A DNA stretch of 64,000 bases from Cherax quadricarinatus (GCF_038502225.1 NW_027195368.1:143065-207064); one strand, 5' to 3'; shown: positions 9,613 through 20,503, counted from the stretch's first letter. Notes: generated from the letters alone by a model not told the origin. Made by a program: numbers and translations.

Positions 9613-10246
9613 GTGTGCCAATGCTCATCCTTCTGAACGGTGTTATGCTATGATCAAACAGCAACAGACTGTTGCTAAACAATGTATCAATTGTAAGACC
9701 TCAGGAGTCACAGCAGCTCATGCTGACTGCAGTGTGACGGCTGATCGCATCGCAGCCAACCGCACTTCACCCTGTACCCCTCATAATGGCCCCCCAGGAC
9801 TACCAGGTACCTCGGGTCTGAATACTGGCTCATGCCTGCCCTCAGACAATGGGGTTGAGCACCTCACCTGGGGAGCACGTCAACAGACCTCCATCACATC
9901 GGCTGTCAATACCAGCCTAGCTGAGTCAGCTGACAGTCAGCCAAATAGCTCAGCTGACCGGGACTTCACGTCTCCAGATGTTCCAAGTCTTGCTCCTGTG
10001 GTATACAACCTGATGTCGCGCATAAAAATACTGGAAACACAACAATTTCTCCTGAAACAACAACTTGAACAACACAAGGAAAGATGTGTAGAGTGTACCA
10101 ATAACAAGATTGTCACAATTTGTGAAAGCAAGTGTAAGGCTGCTGAACAAGGTGGCGGTGGTGTTCTTAATCACAGTAATGACGAATATAATACTTGTGT
10201 TGATAACTGTAGTGAGCATCATAACGAAGGCTATGGTGTCAATGAT

Positions 10247-10440
10247 GTTAGTAATAGTGATGAGCGTAATTTAAGTGGTGGTGAAGAGTGTGATGAGAGC
10301 GGTGGTGTCTATAATGTTAGTAATAGTGATGAGCGTAATTTAAGTGGTGGTGAAGAGTGTGATGAGAGCGGTGGTGTCTATAATGTTAGTAATAGTGATG
10401 AGCGTAATATAAGTGGTGGTGCAGAGTGTGATGAGGTTAG
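10247..10440 (+). repeat. 69-bp coding tandem repeat in element B ORF1
   Basis: Starts at 10,247, 10,316 and 10,385, an exact 69-bp period. Units 1 and 2 read identically; unit 3 has a few changes and is cut short. Each unit encodes 23 residues (VSNSDERNLSGGEECDE and a short G/V/Y end), so copy-number change keeps the frame. Confidence 0.95.
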
Positions 10441-10685
10441 TCACATAGACATTAATGTTGAATACAATACTGTTGACAAATGTAATGAACACAATGTTGG
10501 TAGTGGCGCTGGTGATGACAGTTGTAGTGTTGCGTGTAATGTTAGTGGAGGAGGGAATGTGAGTGGTGGTGTCACCTATCATACATTCACACATAAACAG
10601 CGTCTTTCTCTGGGTTTACGAAGACTCCCACGAGGCCTTACAACTGGAGGTGCACTTACAAAACTCATGGACAAGAGTAGCACTG

Positions 10686-10697
10686 TTGACATTGATA
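10686..10697. repeat. Left target-site duplication of element R
   Basis: TTGACATTGATA, identical to 11,506-11,517; lies in B ORF1. Confidence 0.88.
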
Positions 10698-11505
10698 TTT
10701 TTTTATTTTTTATTATCACACCGGCCGATTCCCACCAAGGCAGGGTGGCCCGAAAAAGAAAAACTTTCACCATCATTCACTCCATCACTGTCTTGCCAGA
10801 AGGGTGCTTTACACTACAGTTTTTAAACTGCAACATTAACACCCCTCCTTCAGAGTGCAGGCACTGTACTTCCCATCTCCAGGACTCAAGTCCGGCCTGC
10901 CGGTTTCCCTGAATCCCTTCATAAATGTTACTTTGCTCACACTCCAACAGCACGTCAAGTATTAAAAACCATTTGTCTCCATTCACTCCTATCAAACACC
11001 CTCACGCATGCCTGCTGGAAGTCCAAGCCCCTCGCACACAAAACCTCCTTTACCCCCTCCCTCCAACCCTTCCTAGGCCGACCCCTACCCCGCCTTCCTT
11101 CCACTACAGACTGATACACTCTTGAAGTCATTCTGTTTCGCTCCATTCTCTCTACATGTCCGAACCACCTCAACAACCCTTCCTCAGCCCTCTGGACAAC
11201 AGTTTTGGTAATCCCACACCTCCTCCTAACTTCCAAACTACGAATTCTCTGCATTATATTCACACCACACATTGCCCTCAGACATGACATCTCCACTGCC
11301 TCCAGCCTTCTCCTCGCTGCAACATTCATCACCCACGCTTCACACCCATATAAGAGCGTTGGTAAAACTATACTCTCATACATTCCCCTCTTTGCCTCCA
11401 AGGACAAAGTTCTTTGTCTCCACAGACTCCTAAGTGCACCACTCACTCTTTTTCCCTCATCAATTCTATGATTCACCTCATCTTTCATAGACCCATCCGC
11501 TGACA
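10698..11505 (-). mobile_element. Element R: 5'-truncated minus-strand LINE with poly-A tail
   Basis: An 808-bp insertion in B ORF1. The left edge is T-rich (A-rich tail on the minus strand), followed by a short 3' UTR, then the last part of an RT ORF. Bounded by a 12-bp duplication. Truncated at the 5' end, as is typical of target-primed reverse transcription. The protein end resembles RTE/BovB-like or related LINE tails. Confidence 0.87.
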
Positions 11506-11512
11506 TTGACAT
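10955..11512 (-). CDS. C-terminal fragment of a LINE reverse transcriptase (element R)
   Basis: A 185-residue open frame, C-terminal to the RT catalytic core. Recognisable signatures are LLYGCEAW, LRAMCGVN, LRWFGHVERM and GRRGRGRPRKGW, common at the end of RTE-like and similar LINE ORF2 proteins. There is no catalytic YADD or endonuclease, so it cannot act alone. The apparent ATG at 11,512 lies in the target duplication and is not an authentic start. The frame itself is intact, which suggests a fairly recent insertion. Confidence 0.85.
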   Translation of the reverse strand: MSMSADGSMKDEVNHRIDEGKRVSGALRSLWRQRTLSLEAKRGMYESIVLPTLLYGCEAWVMNVAARRRLEAVEMSCLRAMCGVNIMQRIRSLEVRRRCGITKTVVQRAEEGLLRWFGHVERMERNRMTSRVYQSVVEGRRGRGRPRKGWREGVKEVLCARGLDFQQACVRVFDRSEWRQMVFNT

Positions 11513-11517
11513 TGATA
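11506..11517. repeat. Right target-site duplication of element R
   Basis: Second copy of TTGACATTGATA. Confidence 0.88.
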
Positions 11518-11588
11518 AGGTCTGCTATTTATATGAACAATTTTTTCATTATGCTGAGAAACTCGGCAAGATCCCAGGACTACTATAA
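11518..11588 (+). pseudogene. Element B ORF1, C-terminal end
   Basis: Last 23 codons of B ORF1 (KVCYLYEQFFHYAEKLGKIP then GLL and stop TAA at 11,586-11,588). It joins in frame to the sequence before element R. The stop overlaps an ATG at 11,588-11,590 (TAATGG), the remnant ORF2 start, so in B the two ORFs met in a TAATG overlap rather than the 45-base spacer of element A. Confidence 0.75.
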
Positions 11589-14500
11589 TGGATAAAAATT
11601 AGGATTTATATAGGGAACTCTGCTCTCAACATATTTAACTTGTATCCTCCTGCTGATAAATTTAATTACTTGGAGCTCCCAACTTGTGCTCATTCTGAGC
11701 CTACTCTTATTATTGGCGATTACAATGCGAGACACAAAAGCATTGGAAACTCACAGTTTGGTAATAGTAATGGCAATCAACTGTTGTCACTCTTAAACAG
11801 TCATGATAATGTCCAAATTGTAGGTGACCTTGAACCCACACATATCTATGGAGGCGTCCTTGATCTGTGCCTGGGCTTCAACATTACTTCTGCCAGCTGT
11901 GAGTCTTCCATTGTAACAGATATAGCGTCTGATCATTTCCCTAGGCTAACCTCTCTAGATATTGGTAATACTATCCTTCCTGGTGGGATATTCAAACGGA
12001 AACGTTTTAATGTTCCCACAGATCAGCATGATGACTTTGTTGCACATGTGACTGACTGGTATAATTCCTATGAGTGTTCCTCTGTAGAGACCTTTAACAA
12101 TGATCTTGTGAGCAGTATTCAGAACTACTTAGAGCCGCCACTGCAACCTCTTGGTACTCTAAACCCAACAAACTTCCATAATAATCATACCTCCTTCAAA
12201 AACCATACTTATTACAATGATTCTAAACTTCGTACACTGAAACGTACTGCTCGCAGACTAGGCCTAGCCTATAGAAAACATCGTACCCCTGGAATGCTGA
12301 GGCTCTTCCAAACTGCCCTTGCTGCTGCCAGAGAGCGTATGACAGAGCTGCGGCAAACCGACTGGGAAAAATTTGTCAACGGTCTTAATGCTCACACCCC
12401 ACTTAGCCGGGCATGGAGGGACATAAATAGAATTAAGGGTAACCGAACTGGGCAGATCGCGCACCCTCATCCCTTGCATAGGGCGAATGAGTTAGTCAGT
12501 GCTTGGGCTGCTACATCTAGCTATGACAATCTTCCCAGTACCACACAGGCAAAATTAAATGACAAATATGATGCAAGGGAGAGACTTGTTTGCTTTATGC
12601 TCAGTAAGGCAGATGATTGCAACATTCCTTTCACTAATTATGAACTTGATGCAGCGCTAACTAAGGGCAACTCCACGTCGCCTGGTGAGGATGGTATTAC
12701 TTACAACATACTCAGATTGCTGTGTCGAGTACCAGGTAATCCATTACTTGAATTATATAACATGAGCTATGTAACTGGGGAGCTCCCTCAATCTTGGACC
12801 AACAGCCTCATCATTCCAATTCCTAAGCCCAATCAACAAAATGCATTTCGCCCAATATCTCTTACTAGCTGCTTGTGTAAAACATTTGAGAGAATGATTC
12901 TTAATCGTCTCATGTACAGAATCAAACAATTTTTGTCTCCCCGGTTACATGGTTTCATGCATGGAAGGAGCGTGCATCATTGCATAGCCACCTTTCTCAC
13001 CCTGCACACTGACAGCTCCTACACTACCTTCCTTGACCTTAAATCCGCTTTCGATGTAGCCAACCGACATGTAATAATTAGTGAACTTGCCAGAATGGAT
13101 GTTGGAGGATGGCTTCTCCGCTGGATTAAAGGCTACCTGTCCAACAGAAAATCGTCTGTGTTGTTCCAGGGACATAGAAGTGTAACTAAAGACTTTGAAT
13201 TAGGAACCCCACAGGGAGGTGTGCTCAGTCCCACACTGTTCAATATTCTAATTAATGCATTACTTAATGCTATGCCTAGTCAGCCCCATAATTATGTGAT
13301 TAGTTTTGCTGATGATATAATGATTCACACCACCGGATTCTCCAACACCCAAAACATTCTTAATCATGTACTAGCCTCGTGTCAGGACCTGGGGTTGATA
13401 ATCTCTACTGATAAAACAAAGATACTCAATAGGCGTCCTCCTCGACAGAGAGGCACAGTTCGTCAGATCCAATTGCATGATGGGTCTCTTCTAGAATATG
13501 TAAGCAGATACAGGTATCTAGGCTTTGAGGTTCCACTACTTGGACCTGTTGTAACAAGACTTTGTCGCCAATACAAAGAACGACTAAGAGCACTTAGAGT
13601 TGTGGCAGGGCTTCACCCCAGGTATGGTGCTAATGTTAAAATTGTGAAAATGATGTATCTTGCTTATATTAGATCATTGGTTGATTATGCTGCGCCACTA
13701 CTTGCTCTTGTGTCTGACTGGAAGCTTGGAGGGCTGGAAAAACTGCAGAACGAAGCAATGAGGATCATCCTAGGATGCCCTCGTACTGCCAAAATTTTAA
13801 ATATGCAAAAAGAACTTGATATTCCAAGCATCAGAGATCGTGTTACTGAAAGAAATATCCTAATTGGGGTTAATATGCTCAGGCAAGCTCATTCAAACCC
13901 CTGCACAGAAGCCCTCCAAACTTTCCTCAGCACTGGTGAACACTCCTCCAGATGGATCGAAAAGACTGGAACCGACCTCCGCATGAATCAGATACATGAT
14001 CTATGTCAAGTAAGGCAACAGCGGCACTTCTCCGCTCCATGGAATATTACCCCATTCCAAACTACCATTCCTCCATTTCCCCCCAAACTACTTCTTAAAT
14101 CACAACCAAAACTTCGCCTTGAAGCCAAACATGAGGCCTTAAGCTGTATTGATAACTTAGTCACACAGCACACACTCTCGCAAATTATTTACGTTGATGG
14201 TTCTGTTCACCAATCCACTGGTGCAGCTGGTAGTGCTGCTGTTGTCGTACAGAGTGATGGCTCTCTTAAAGAAATTGGAGCACGCATCAATAATTGGGCC
14301 TCTACCCTTCAGACAGAACTGTTTGCCATACTCCTTGCACTGAAATGCATCTATGTATCAAAGATTGACAGTTTAATTGTAACTGATTCTCTGTCATCCA
14401 TAAATGCTCTCAACTCATTAAGCATAAATTGTGGCATGCTTGTGTCAGAAGCCAGACACAGGTATGGTAGGATTGTGGACAGTGGAGTCAGAGTGCACAT

Positions 14501-15032
14501 GCTGTGGATTCCATCTCACATTGGTCTTCAGATGCATGATAGAACTGATAAATTGGCTAAGCTGTATGCTTTCAAAGAGGGAGTAGATTACAATCTTGGC
14601 TTGTCAGGTAGTAGTTTGAGAACAATAATACGAAAAGAACTTCAGCTGAATTTTATGGACTTAAGGCTCAGGGAGATTGACACCAGTGAGTCCATCTATC
14701 ATCATTCTATCATGCAGGAGGAGCCACATGTCTATGGTGCATCCAACAAAATAAGCAGACTCTTGGATGTCACTACCGCCCGGCTCCGGCTGGGTTACAA
14801 GTATCTTTGGCAGGTTAAATCACCACCACCAGATGTAGACCAAACGAAATGTAAACTTTGCCAGATGGATTATTGTCACACCCTGCGTCATTATGTACTG
14901 GAGTGCGATAAAATTAATGAATTTAGAAACAACTCACTCAGAAGTGTTCAAGAAATGGCTAAGTATTTTATCCACAGTGGTATATTACAGACCATTCTGG
15001 AGAAATACCCTGACTTTGCTAGCTGTAAATAA
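11589..15032 (+). pseudogene. Element B ORF2, endonuclease N-terminus deleted; RT and RNase H intact
   Basis: About 1,140 codons, open from 11,589 to the stop at 15,030-15,032, homologous to element A ORF2 from about 11,598 (IRIYIGNSALNIF versus VKVYAGDFSINIF). Roughly the first 90 residues of the endonuclease, including the LQEC glutamate, are missing and the old ATG is out of frame: an internal deletion at about 11,592-11,598. GDYNARH (N changed context, F to Y) and SDHFP remain. RT has FLDLKSAFD, GTPQGGVLSP and FADD (near 13,304). RNase H has YVDGS, TELFA, TDSLSS and HDRTDKLAK. The C-terminal CKLC..HYVLEC motif is present. It could not nick DNA but may still encode polymerase. Confidence 0.9.
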
Positions 15033-15065
15033 AGCATTACCACATATGTGTGTGTGTGTGTGTAT

Positions 15066-15102
<37 letters not shown>
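15033..15102 (+). repeat. Remnant of B 3' UTR and TG microsatellite
   Basis: After the B stop only about 12 bases precede a (TG)n tract (15,044-15,102, with one TATGAG break). The tract abuts the 3' end of minus-strand LINE E, so it may be that element's AC-repeat tail. Confidence 0.85.
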
Positions 15103-15106
<4 letters not shown>

Positions 15107-15345
15107 CACCTATTTGTACTCACCTATTTGTGGTTGCAGGGGTCGAGTCCTAGCTCCTGGCCCCGCCTCTTCACTGATTGCTACTAGGCCCTCTCTCTCC
15201 CTGCTCCATGAGCTTTATCATACCTCGTCTTAAAACTATGTATGGTTCCTGCCTCCACTACGTCATTTTCTAGGCTATTCCACTTACTTGACTACTCTAT
15301 GACTGAAGAAATACTTCCTAACATCCCTGTGATTCATCTGTGTCT

Positions 15346-16545
15346 TCAACTTCCAATTGTGGCCTCTTGTTCTGTGTCCAATCTCTGGAACATCCTGTCT
15401 TTGTCCACCTTGTCTATTCCACGCAGTATTTTATATGTCGTTATCATGTCTCCCCTGACCCTCCTGTCCTCCAGTGTCGTCAGGCCGATTTCCCTTAACC
15501 TTTCTTCGTAGGACATTCCCCTTAGCTCTGGGACTAGTCTTGTTGCAAACCTTTGCACTTTCTCTAGTTTCTTGACGTGCTTGGCTAGGTGTGGGTTCCA
15601 AACTGGTGCTGCATACTCCAGTATGGGCCTGACGTACACGGTGTACAGTGTCTTGAATGATTCCTTATTAAGGTGTCGGAATGCTGTTCTGAGGTTTGCC
15701 AGGCGCCCATATGCTGCAGCAGTTATCTGATTGATGTGTGCTTCAGGAGATATGCTCGGTGTTATACTCACCCCAAGATCTTTCTCCTTGAGTAAGGTTT
15801 GCAGTCTTTGGCCCCCTAGACTATACTCTGTCTGCAGTCTTCTTTGCCCTTCCTTCGATCTTCATGACTTTGCACTTGGTGGGATTGAACTCCAGGAGCC
15901 AATTGCTGGACCAGGTCTGCAGCCTGTCCAGGTCTCTTTGAAGTCCTGCCTGGTCCTCATCAGATTTAATTCTCCTCATTAACTTCACATCATCTGCAAA
16001 CAGGGACACTTCGGAGTCTATTCCTTCCGTCATGTCGTTCACATATACCAGAAACAGCACTGGTCCTAGGACTGACCCCTGTGGGACCCCGCTGGTCACA
16101 GGTGCCCACTCTGACACCTCGCCACGTTCCATGACTCGTTGCTGCCTCCCTGACAGGTATTCCCTGATCCATTGCAGTGCCTTCCTGTTATCCCTGCCTG
16201 ATCCTCTAGCTTTTGCACTAATCTCTTGTGAGGAACTGTGTCAAAGGCCTTCTTGCAGTCCAAGAAAATGCAATCAACCCACCCCTCTCTCTCTTGTCTT
16301 ACTTCTGTCACCTTGTCATAAAACTCCAGTAGGTTTGTGACACAGGATTTCCCTTCCCTGAAACCATGCTGGTTGCTGTTATAGACCTGTTCCTTTCCAG
16401 GTGCTCCACCACTCTCCTCCTGATAATCTTCTCCATATGATTTTGCATACTATACATGTCAGTGACACAGGTCTGTAGTTTAGTGCTTCATGTCTGTCTC
16501 CTTTTTTGGAAAATTGGGACTACATTTGCTGGTCTTCCATACAAC
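15346..16545 (-). pseudogene. Element E reverse transcriptase, broken
   Basis: RT domain in several frames. From right to left: NVVPIF and NYRPVSLT near 16,540-16,460; DCKKAFDTVPH near 16,230; SGVPQGSVLGPVLFL and FADD between 16,090 and 15,990; then NPTKCKVM near 15,870. The C-terminal region (15,771-15,346) has LEYAAPVWNPHL and LEKVQRFATRLVPEL. All RT signature blocks can be found, but at least three frameshifts separate them, so no protein can be made. The order and the GVPQGS/FADD motifs fit CR1-type LINEs. Confidence 0.88.
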
Positions 16546-17067
16546 AGCCTCAGGACTTTACTCTCTCCACTTGGAGCTCAACTATGTAGTCGAAGCACAG
16601 AACCACATGATCACTAGCTCCCAGGGGCCTTTCATACAAGATATCCTCAATGTCTGAACTACTCAAGGTGAATACGAAGTCCAGTCTTGCTGGTTCATCT
16701 TCTCCTCTCTCTCTGGTAGTGTCTCTAACATGTTGATGCATGAGGTTTTCCAGTACTACATCCATCATCTTGGCTCTCCATGTTTCGGAACCCCCATGGG
16801 GCTCCAGGTTTTCCCAGTCAATCTCCTTGTGATTGAAATCACCCATAACTAGTAACTTTGCTCCCCCCAGATGTGCTCTCCTGGCCACCTCGGCTAGTGT
16901 GTCGACCATGGCTCTGTTGCTCTCATCGTATTCTTCTCTTGGTCTCCTGCAGTTCTGTGGTGGGTTGTACATTACTGCAATTATCACCTTATGTCCCTCA
17001 GACTGGATTGTTCCTACTAAGTAGTCCCTTTCACCCGTGCCATCCATTTCTTCCATTTTCTCAAAAC

Positions 17068-17079
17068 CCCACTGGCTTT
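17068..17079. repeat. Left target duplication of the SINE-like insert
   Basis: CCCACTGGCTTT, repeated at 17,241-17,252; lies in the endonuclease codons (KSQWG on the minus strand). Confidence 0.85.
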
Positions 17080-17240
17080 AGACTGGTTATAAATGACCAT
17101 AATTTTTAAAGGGGTGGACCGGTAAGCCAGCGGAAGGCCTCGGTCAGATGACCAAAAGCTCCAAAGGCGGGTCATCATCTGACTAAGACCCGCGTCAGGA
17201 AACATTTGTCCTGTTTCCTGACGAACCTTACCTAACCTAA
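17080..17240 (+). mobile_element. 161-bp SINE-like element with CCTAA-type tail
   Basis: A short insert flanked by a perfect 12-bp duplication in the endonuclease of LINE E. It contains GGTGGACCGGTAAGCCAGCG and a GTCAGATGACC...GGGTCATCATCTGAC inverted pair. It ends CTTACCTAACCTAA, a run of CCTAA-type pentamers. No clear tRNA B box and no coding capacity, so it is mobilised in trans if at all. The tail equals the complement of the arthropod telomere repeat TTAGG. Confidence 0.82.
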
Positions 17241-17252
17241 CCCACTGGCTTT
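17241..17252. repeat. Right target duplication of the SINE-like insert
   Basis: Second copy of CCCACTGGCTTT. Confidence 0.85.
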
Positions 17253-17603
17253 TAATGAGCAGTGCAACTCCTCCTCCCCCTCTCCTCCCTCTGTCTTTCC
17301 TGAGGATTTGATATCCGGGTGGAAAGATAGAATCTGTTATTATTCTGGTGAGTTTTGTTTCTGTGAGTGCTATTATGTCTGGGGATGTCTCCTTGATTCT
17401 TTCATGCCACTCCTCATACTTATTTGTTATTCCATCTGCATTTGTATACCATACCTTCAACTTCTTTTCTAAGACTGTGGTCTGGGAGGTGTATTGGGGT
17501 TGGGGAAGTGGGAGACCTGATAAGGAACTATGGGTGGTTGCTGTGGGGGTGGAGTTTGTAATGTAGTGGGTGGGGGCATTGGATATGACATGGGTGTTTT
17601 GGT

Positions 17604-18606
17604 TTAGAGTGTTTGGCTGCACTGGGGTTGACCTGGTTTGGAGGCTTCTATAGGAAGCTGTGAGGGAGGTTGTATTTGATCTTCTTCTTGTGTCTGGGAT
17701 CTCCTGTCTTTCTTCTCCATCCCCTCTCTTTCCTCCTTTCGCCTTTGTATCATCTCTCTCAGTTTCCGCCTTTCGTCTTGTGTTCTGTCGCGGTCGAGAT
17801 ACACCTTCCTGTATTCCGGCATGTCCCTTAATCGTGCTTTCTCCCACAGTATCCTGTTCCGAGTCGATTCTGCCTTGAAGGTCACTTTCACTGGCCGGGT
17901 TCTTTTTTTTACAAACCCCCCTATTCTCCGAAAATTTTCCAGCTGGGTCATGTCGTCTTCACCGATTACTTTCATGATGCTTTCAATTGCTTTTTTTTTC
18001 CCCTTGTTTTCTTGCTTCATATGTTTCCCCTTCAACTTCCTGTAGCCCATACACAAAGACTGACCTCACCCTTTCATTCTCCCACTGCATATCCCTGTGT
18101 ATCCCCTCATTCAATTTGCTTTCCTCCATTGCAGCTTTCCTTTCTTCAGTTTCACTAGCTACTGTACATGGGCTCAGTGGCCTGTCATTTTCCCTTCTCG
18201 GCTTTCCCTGGACTCTGTTGTGGTCTTTTAGGGCCTCCACATATAGCTTAGCTCTTTCATTTACTACTGTCTCCACTGATAGAGCTTCTACATGCAGTTT
18301 TGCTCCTTCTGTCCCTACAGTCCCCTTATTTGTGGCTGAGGTAGCGGTCTCTGTTGTCAATCCCAAAATGTTCTTTAGTTCTTTAGGCTGTTTCAGATTT
18401 TCCAGTTCCTCTTCTAAGCTCTGTATCCTGGCCTCTGCTGCTTTGACTTTCACCTCCCACTTCCTGCTTTCCATGTCTATCCTCTCTTCCATTCTCATGC
18501 TAAGTTCTTCTAGTTTCTTTTCCCATTCTTGTTCCCTTTTTGTGAGCTCTGCTGCCCAATCTTCCTTTGCAGTTCCCTCCTCCTGTCCTGATGTTGCCTC
18601 TGGCAA
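17604..18606 (-). pseudogene. Element E ORF1, coiled-coil RNA-binding protein, one frameshift
   Basis: The N-terminal half (18,606 to about 18,000) is a charged heptad-rich coiled coil (EWEKKLEELSMRMEERIDM and following), likely a trimerising segment. After VFVYGLQE the frame slips in an A9 run (minus strand; 17,990-17,998). The other frame continues with AIESIMKVIGED, then a domain FRRIGGFVKKRTRPVKVTFK...RDMPEYRKVYLDRD. That resembles the RRM-like and C-terminal domains of L1/CR1 ORF1 proteins. The single-base slip in a homopolymer could be a sequencing error. The role is to bind and package the element RNA. Confidence 0.78.
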
Positions 18607-18864
18607 CCCATTTTTTTATCCTGATTGCTCTAGAGTGGAAACCCATGCACCCCAGTACACAGGGTTAGTATTGTATATGTTTGAGTGAGGTAGAGGAGAA
18701 CTGTGACATATGGGAGAGTAGTGGGAGGGGGAGGAAGGAGTGAAGTAAGTGGCAAGTGGGTGAGTGGGAGGGAGAGGTGGGGAGGGGGAGGGGTGAAAGA
18801 GGGAGGAGGATCAGAAGGAGTGAGATGTCGGTGGGGAGGGGGAGGTATGTGAGTCTGGCAACAT

Positions 18865-18907
18865 GTGTGTGTGTGTGTGTATTGTGTGTGTTGTGTGTGT
18901 GTGTGTA

Positions 18908-18956
<49 letters not shown>

Positions 18957-18995
18957 TGGTGTGGGGTGTGGGTGGGTGGGTGGGGTGTGGTGTGG

Positions 18996-19028
<33 letters not shown>

Positions 19029-19212
19029 TGTGGGTGTGTGTGTGTGGGGTGTGTGTGTGTGTGTGGGGTGTGGGTGGGGGTGGTGTGGTGTGTGTTGTGT
19101 GTGTGGGTGTGGTGTGGTGTGGTGTGGTGTATGGACGTGTGTGTGGTGTGGTGGCGGGTGTGGTGTGTGTGTGTGTGTGTGTGGGGTGGGTGTGTGGTGT
19201 GTGTGGAGGTGG
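18865..19212 (+). repeat. Compound GT/GGT microsatellite
   Basis: About 350 bases of (TG)n interrupted by GGTG and GGGTG variants. Open frames on both strands here are products of the dinucleotide repeat, not genes. Confidence 0.97.
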
Positions 19213-20273
19213 TGGTGCACGCATCAACCAGGCCACTCGACCCTTTGAAGATTATAAAAAATTTTCCCTAATCAATTCCTCTTTATTAATATGCACTAAT
19301 ATATACTATATAATATTAATTGCGTACACTTGTGTTTGTGTGTGTGTTTACTAGCTTGTTGCTCTTTGAAAAAGAGGGGGCCAATACCATTTATTGAACC
19401 CACCGTACTCTCGCCCAGATTCTCCGCATAATTATATATTTACTTAAGATTATAGATTATTTTTTCACTAATTTTTTTATTAATATACTGTTTATTATAA
19501 TAATACTTACAGGTGCATATGTGTTTGTATGTGCGCATTTCTGTTTACTTAGCTTGTCCCTCAGAAAACGGGGTTCACAGGGCTACACAACTCTTCTGAG
19601 TTTACTCCATGATATTTAGATAATTTTACTAACCACCATTCATCTCCTGGTACTGAAATAGGAGAGAGATGGTATAGTACTACAACCAGCAGTGGCGAGA
19701 GACACTTGAGACTTTAGACACTAACCAAAATTAACCACAAAGAGGTAAGGATGTCGTCTTCACAACAATGGAGGTTCCTGCTGGTTCTATTATCAACTCC
19801 TTCAATTTGTAACTCCTTCCAGGAACTTTATCATGCATTCAAGTTTTTATTTTATTTTTCTTTAAGACTTGGTATTCCCTCTTTTTTCTTTTAGTACAAA
19901 TTATGGGATGACTAATTTTTTACTTTCAGTATTTACTTAATCACTCTTATGACCTTATCACTACACTGCTGCTATAATCAACCAAATACATGTATTTGTT
20001 AATATTTCAGATCACACCTAACCCAATTAACTGTTTGATATTTGTGTCAACACTGCGGCCAGTAGCCTGATCAGTTGACTGCTACCCTCCCTCACCAACC
20101 TATCCAACTCAAACCAAAATCCTGATCCCATCGCTAATATCTGCACCTTGAAAGCCATTACACTTTGCAGGTATGTTCACTGATTCACTCACGCATTTAT
20201 GACCGCTAATAATATCTCAGACAGCCACTAAAACGCTAAATCCTGGGAGGCCATTTAGCGACAGTCAAGCTTC
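19213..20273. other. No gene seen
   Basis: AT-rich sequence with stops in all frames. Two weakly similar pieces, near 19,335 and 19,525 (both with GTTTACT.AGCTTG), hint at an old duplication. Nothing else recognisable. Confidence 0.6.
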
Positions 20274-20402
20274 ACGTGTGTGTGTGTGTGTGTTTGTGTG
20301 TATGTGTATGAGTGTGTGAGTGTGTGTGTGTGAGTATGAGTGTGTGTGTATGAGTGTGTGTGTGTATGAGTGTGTGTGCATGTGTGTGTGTATGAGTTTG
20401 TA

Positions 20403-20434
<32 letters not shown>

Positions 20435-20470
20435 TGTGTGTGTGTGTATTTATATATAAAGGAATTTGTA

Positions 20471-20503
<33 letters not shown>

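Larger units (their letters stand above)
9613..10697 (+). pseudogene. Element B ORF1, middle part with a 23-residue tandem repeat
   Basis: Continuation of B ORF1 after element A. It starts in the second knuckle (CANAHPSERC), then CINCKTSGVTAAHADC, matching the knuckle series of A ORF1. A P/S/T-rich linker and a possible coiled coil (about 10,000-10,080, Q/E/L-rich) follow. Then comes an N/S/D/G-rich segment with a 69-bp in-frame tandem repeat (10,247-10,440). A basic stretch leads to KLMDKSSTVDID, where element R interrupts at 10,697. The frame resumes exactly at 11,518 (KVCYLYEQ). The repeat has no counterpart in A ORF1. A scrap of the same C-terminal region (LKRLMDKD) occurs at about 22,790-22,845. 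Confidence 0.82.
1..15040 (+). mobile_element. Element B: outer LINE with RNase H, interrupted by two insertions
   Basis: A non-LTR retrotransposon related to element A but clearly diverged. Its pieces are 1-1078 (leader and ORF1 start), 9613-10697 (ORF1 middle), 11518-11588 (ORF1 end) and about 11,598-15,032 (ORF2). Removing the two inserts and one copy of each 12-bp duplication restores an in-frame ORF1 across both junctions, which is strong evidence that B is the host element. ORF2 has RT and RNase H domains but lacks the N-terminal endonuclease. The left end lies outside the window. The 3' UTR after 15,032 runs almost at once into a TG repeat and LINE E, so the true 3' end may be the LINE tail at 20,600-20,992. 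Family: I-superfamily style (APE, RT, RNase H), seen from domain order; the clade is not resolved. Confidence 0.85.
16550..17550 (-). pseudogene. Element E APE endonuclease, split by a SINE-like insert
   Basis: APE-type endonuclease starting at about 17,470 with KVWYTNADGI, then IIALTETKL (catalytic E), GGGVALLIKSQW. There it is split by the insert at 17,080-17,240 and resumes with GFEKMEEM, VMGDFNHKEIDW and the SDHVV equivalent (GASDHVVLCF near 16,605). The sequence ends at about 16,550 where an internal deletion joins it to the RT. An upstream S/T/P-rich stretch (17,550-17,700) links to ORF1. Non-functional because of the insertion and deletion, but the catalytic residues are still visible. 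Confidence 0.87.
15103..18640 (-). mobile_element. Element E: CR1-like LINE, minus strand, internally deleted
   Basis: Reading right to left: coiled-coil ORF1 (18,606 to about 17,604), endonuclease (about 17,470-16,550), RT (about 16,545-15,346), and a short 3' UTR ending with two copies of TACTCACCTATTTG (plus strand) next to the TG repeat. The segment between endonuclease and the first RT motif is missing, the two being fused near 16,550. No RNase H, in keeping with the CR1/jockey side. The 3' end sequence is one I recall as abundant in decapods. Confidence 0.88.

Noticed and set aside
18630..19354. Open frames of His/Thr/Pro or Cys/Val repeats
   Set aside because: Translations of GT/AC dinucleotide repeat, open on both strands at once.
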